From assembly GCA_045613125.1 (NCBI GenBank), contig JAZLAM010000010.1, positions 1 through 34,852 of the forward strand: a stretch of DNA of 34,852 nt. Direction: 5' to 3'. The position numbers and the translations under genes are program-made. Within the stretch, counting starts at the first letter, position 1. Every line of letters starts with the position of its first letter. A model generated the notes under the pieces. That model ran no database searches and was not told where the DNA came from. It was given only the letters and a program-made list of their open reading frames with translations. Of this stretch, positions 32,105 through 34,852 are shown piece after piece. Origin of the DNA: JAFTYO01 sp045613125. Its GTDB lineage: Bacteria > Pseudomonadota > Alphaproteobacteria > RF32 > CAG-239.

Positions 32105-33439
32105 ATGGCCAGTCAAATAGAAAAATGGGAAGAAAGAGAGAAAAAACGGAAAAAACTTGCCGAAGAAAGAAAAAAACATCAGGAAGAACAAAGAGCAAAA
32201 GCTCAAGAAACGGCAGAACCCAAACAAGAAAAACAAAACAATAAAACACCATCACCAACCCCAAAAAACAACAAAACCGATAAAGGAGAAGGAAAAATGG
32301 CAGATAAAAATTGGAATGACGAATTAAAAGGTGATGATACATACAAATTAGCTGAAAAGCTCGGCATTGATTTGTCATCATTTACTGCCGATTCAGAGGA
32401 TTCTAAAAAATCTCAATTAGATGAAATAAAAAAGAAAATCAGAGAAATGGAAAAATTTCCGGAAGGCACAACTCCAACTCCCGAGGAACAAAAACTTTTT
32501 GATGACATCAAAAAGGAAGGGCAACAACCCTCAAATGACAATGATAACAAACGCGAAACACTTGAAGTTAATGGAGAACAACAAGATCAGCCTACTCCTG
32601 AAAATCAAGATTGGATACAAAAAAAGAGAGAATTTTATAGCAAATTTGCTCAAGAAAATAATGTGACATTTAAAAATGATGCAGAAAAAGATACCTCAGA
32701 AAAGGCATTTACATTTTCTTTTGAACAAGATGGCAAAAGTTTGGGAGAAGTACGATATAATTCTCCTAACAATGTAACTATCAGTAATGATGCCGAATTA
32801 TTAATGTATCAAGGAATTGTAAAAGATGCTCTTGAGAATAATTTAAATCTTTCGTTCGGAAATTCGTTAAGTGATAAGCAAAAAGCAATGTTACTTGCCG
32901 CCACATTGATGAATGAGCAAAAAACATATAAAGATGGCTCCGGTCTTGTTCTTAAAAATGCTCCTTCAATAGATATAAATGCTGAATATTTTAATGCATT
33001 ACCACAAAATGTACAAAGTGTTCTAAAGGAACATGTTAATAAGCAGTCGCAACAAAATGCAACTCAAAATGAAGCCACACCAAATACTCAAAGAGAAGAA
33101 ATCGATAAAAAAATTAAAGAACTTAGAGAGAAAATTAAAGCAAAAGCTAAAGCTGATGGCAAAGAAACAAAAGATTTAACCACAGAAGAATATAGAGCTG
33201 CAATGCTTGAAGGAATGTCTGAAGAACAGAAGAAAGCTCATCTGGATAAGATGGAAGAAAGGGAAAAACGTACAGCTGCTCGTTTAGGCATAACCGGAGA
33301 ATATAAAACAAAAGATAAAGATGGAAAAGATGTTGTAATTAAAGAAGATGCAAAGACCAAAGCTTTGTACACTGATGAAAATTCTCCTCTTAAAGATCGT
33401 TATAATATGCTTTTAGGAAAATATAAAGGAAGGAGCTAA
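32105..33439 (+). CDS. Large hydrophilic, highly charged protein of unknown function
   Basis: This encodes 444 residues with no signal peptide or TM. Residues 1-35 form a very basic, charged helix (KWEEREKKRKKLAEERKKH), followed by a low-complexity Gln/Lys/Pro linker. An internal methionine near residue 65 (GKMADKNWNDELKGDD) is preceded by GGAGAAGG and could be a second translation start. A folded domain probably lies at about 185-310 (FTFSFEQDGKSLGEVRYNSPNNVTISNDAELLMYQGI). A coiled coil (EEIDKKIKELREKIKAKAKA) and a C-terminal charged region follow. GGGAGA upstream sets the start. The style recalls secreted effectors or cytosolic scaffold proteins of intracellular alphaproteobacteria, but I see no family motif. 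Confidence 0.7.
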   Translation: MASQIEKWEEREKKRKKLAEERKKHQEEQRAKAQETAEPKQEKQNNKTPSPTPKNNKTDKGEGKMADKNWNDELKGDDTYKLAEKLGIDLSSFTADSEDSKKSQLDEIKKKIREMEKFPEGTTPTPEEQKLFDDIKKEGQQPSNDNDNKRETLEVNGEQQDQPTPENQDWIQKKREFYSKFAQENNVTFKNDAEKDTSEKAFTFSFEQDGKSLGEVRYNSPNNVTISNDAELLMYQGIVKDALENNLNLSFGNSLSDKQKAMLLAATLMNEQKTYKDGSGLVLKNAPSIDINAEYFNALPQNVQSVLKEHVNKQSQQNATQNEATPNTQREEIDKKIKELREKIKAKAKADGKETKDLTTEEYRAAMLEGMSEEQKKAHLDKMEEREKRTAARLGITGEYKTKDKDGKDVVIKEDAKTKALYTDENSPLKDRYNMLLGKYKGRS

Positions 33440-33443
33440 ATAT

Positions 33444-34385
33444 ATGGCTGATATAGGAACAGATTTTTTAGTATTTTTAAAAGCAAATTATCCTGAAGAT
33501 TATGGTAAATTAGCTTCAAACAATGTTGCAGATAGTTTAGTAACTGCAATAGCTACAAAACATCAGGCCAAATTTGATATATGGAAAAAAGTTCCTGAAC
33601 GCATTAGGGATGAATATCACGGACGCATTCCTGATGATATAATGGAAAGAGCAAAAGTAGACAATAATCTGACTTTAGATGAATGCCGAAAAATTGAAAA
33701 CGAAAGATCTATTCCATCTCCTAATGAAATTATTGACAATTATGATGAAAAAGCATTTCCTCTTACTGCTGAAGATACTAAATCTTGTAAACAACTTGCT
33801 AAACATTTCATCACTGATAAAGGGTACGATAAAAATACAGCTTATGCATTTGCTGTCGGAACCGTCTTGAGCCACAAATTAGATACAATCAGAAGATCTG
33901 AAGATACGCCTGAGCTTATAAAAAATATGGCAAATAATATGAAACATAAGATAATGGAAATTGGTATAAAATTAGGTCGAAAATCACAAAAAAAACACAG
34001 GCCGGAACTTGCATTGTTGGTTTTAGCACGTGATTTAAATGCTGGTAAAATTGATAAGGATACGGCTCTTCCTCAGATGGATGTTTTAATGAAAAGAGTT
34101 AAAGACAATGGTCGTGAAGAAGAATTAATGGAAGCATTAAAAACTCCAAGATATAAAGCGTTAAAAGACGATACTCGCATATTGTTTGAAAATTTAATGC
34201 AATCATACGATATGGGTATTGTAGCGCATAATTTAGAAAAGGTAAGAAACAAAACCAATAAAACACAGCAACATCAAACCAAATTGATAGTTCCTACAGC
34301 TGAAGCTGATAAGTTGACTACCAGTCAAGAACAAAACTCTTTACCTAAAGCGACAAAGGGCAAACAAAACATAATTAATAGATAA
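33444..34385 (+). CDS. Helical cytosolic protein of unknown function
   Basis: This encodes 313 residues with no signal peptide or TM. The first 110 residues are mixed (FLVFLKANYPEDYGKLASNNVADSL); the middle is helical (AKHFITDKGYDKNTAYAFAVGTVLSHKLDTI). The C-terminal 50 residues are polar and disordered (KTNKTQQHQTKLIVP). AAGGAGC lies nine bases upstream and the gap to the previous gene is four bases, so the two form an operon. I do not recognise it. No terminator is visible in the 34386-34510 stretch that follows, which holds no gene. Confidence 0.7.
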   Translation: MADIGTDFLVFLKANYPEDYGKLASNNVADSLVTAIATKHQAKFDIWKKVPERIRDEYHGRIPDDIMERAKVDNNLTLDECRKIENERSIPSPNEIIDNYDEKAFPLTAEDTKSCKQLAKHFITDKGYDKNTAYAFAVGTVLSHKLDTIRRSEDTPELIKNMANNMKHKIMEIGIKLGRKSQKKHRPELALLVLARDLNAGKIDKDTALPQMDVLMKRVKDNGREEELMEALKTPRYKALKDDTRILFENLMQSYDMGIVAHNLEKVRNKTNKTQQHQTKLIVPTAEADKLTTSQEQNSLPKATKGKQNIINR

Positions 34386-34510
34386 ACTAATCTCTCTACC
34401 CCAAGTTTGAACCATAACATAAAAATAATGTCTCAATCGTGGGTTTATTTATTGTATCGGTTGAAAATCTGATACACATATAAATTTGATTTTTGTATAT
34501 ACAAATCTGT

Positions 34511-34547
34511 TATAAAAAAAGCCTCTGTATTTTTCAACAGAGGCTTT
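34511..34547 (-). terminator. Terminator of tuf
   Basis: AAAGCCTCTGT (34518-34528) pairs perfectly with ACAGAGGCTTT (34537-34547). On the minus strand the stem is followed by a run of T. Confidence 0.92.
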
Positions 34548-34572
34548 ATAAATTGATAGGCTATATCTTAAA

Positions 34573-34852
34573 TTATTTCAAAATTTTAGATACAACACCA
34601 GCACCAACTGTGCGGCCACCTTCACGGATAGCAAAACGTAAACCTTCGTTCATAGCGATTGGGCAAATAAGTCTTGCTGTCATTGCAATGTTATCGCCAG
34701 GCATTACCATCTCTGTTCCTTCAGGAAGTTCAATAGAACCTGTAACGTCTGTTGTTCTGAAATAGAATTGTGGACGATAGTTGCTGAAGAATGGAGTATG
34801 ACGTCCGCCTTCTTCTTTTGTTAAAATATAGCATTCGCAGTTGAAGTCTGTG
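34573..34852 (-). CDS. tuf: Elongation factor Tu, C-terminal part (runs off the window)
   Basis: The last 92 residues are present, from TDFNCECYILTKEEGGRHTP through YRPQFYFRTTDVTG and MVMPGDN to GLRFAIREGGRTVGAGVV and the end SKILK. This is domain III of EF-Tu, which delivers aminoacyl-tRNA to the ribosome. The 5' part lies beyond the right edge. The terminal FYFRTTDVTG and GGRTVGAGVV motifs make the identification certain. Confidence 0.97.
   Translation of the reverse strand, partial: TDFNCECYILTKEEGGRHTPFFSNYRPQFYFRTTDVTGSIELPEGTEMVMPGDNIAMTARLICPIAMNEGLRFAIREGGRTVGAGVVSKILK

Overview
The window is strongly AT-rich chromosomal DNA from a Gram-negative alphaproteobacterium, probably host-associated and with a reduced genome. 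This is inferred from an alphaproteobacterial-type tRNA-Met, a type-2 (eukaryote-like) isoleucyl-tRNA synthetase of the kind common in Rickettsiales, a tandem array of Rickettsiales-style VirB6 paralogues, a 17-kDa-antigen-like glycine-zipper lipoprotein and RpoH. The exact lineage (Rickettsiales, Holosporales or an uncultured gut alphaproteobacterial group) cannot be fixed from the sequence alone.

Layout. Positions 1-232 hold a strong outward promoter of stable-RNA type on the minus strand. Positions 248-1555 encode a small lipoprotein and an alpha/beta-hydrolase-fold protein without its nucleophile. Positions 1629-10807 form a plus-strand operon of type IV secretion VirB6/TrbL membrane proteins. 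It has a small two-TM protein, then a VirB6 whose C-terminal tail is thrown out of frame at a G9 tract and restored at an A8 tract, then a lipoprotein-type VirB6, then a VirB6 split into two genes that each have a signal sequence, then an 1155-residue VirB6 with an RHS/YD-like tail. Positions 10935-15936 hold a double-HTH regulator with a degenerate S24-like domain, a repeat-rich acidic WEWEYV protein, a small cytosolic protein, a secretin-like lipoprotein and a bitopic membrane protein. This block may be a second part of the same envelope machine.

Positions 16160-18541 (minus) carry ygiW-qseB-qseC with a textbook direct-repeat response-regulator box upstream. A tRNA-Met gene (18704-18780) is followed by two orphan phage-tail-fibre-like genes (minus, 18841-21715). 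Next come a DedA/YqaA membrane protein and a glycine-zipper lipoprotein (minus). A plus-strand housekeeping operon follows: asnS, a secreted hypothetical, rpoH and prmC (23248-26968). A minus-strand exported protein with a HEWGH zinc-protease motif faces it. A 336-base gap then holds divergent promoters and a candidate small RNA ahead of ileS. Two lineage-specific hydrophilic proteins (32105-34385) and the 3' end of tuf (minus) close the window.

The strongest candidate for something undescribed is the VirB6 array plus the adjacent secretin-like block. The array shows a frame-flipping tail, a gene split with a compensating second signal peptide, and a shared periplasmic CxxC. All family calls come from reading the sequence; no database search was run.
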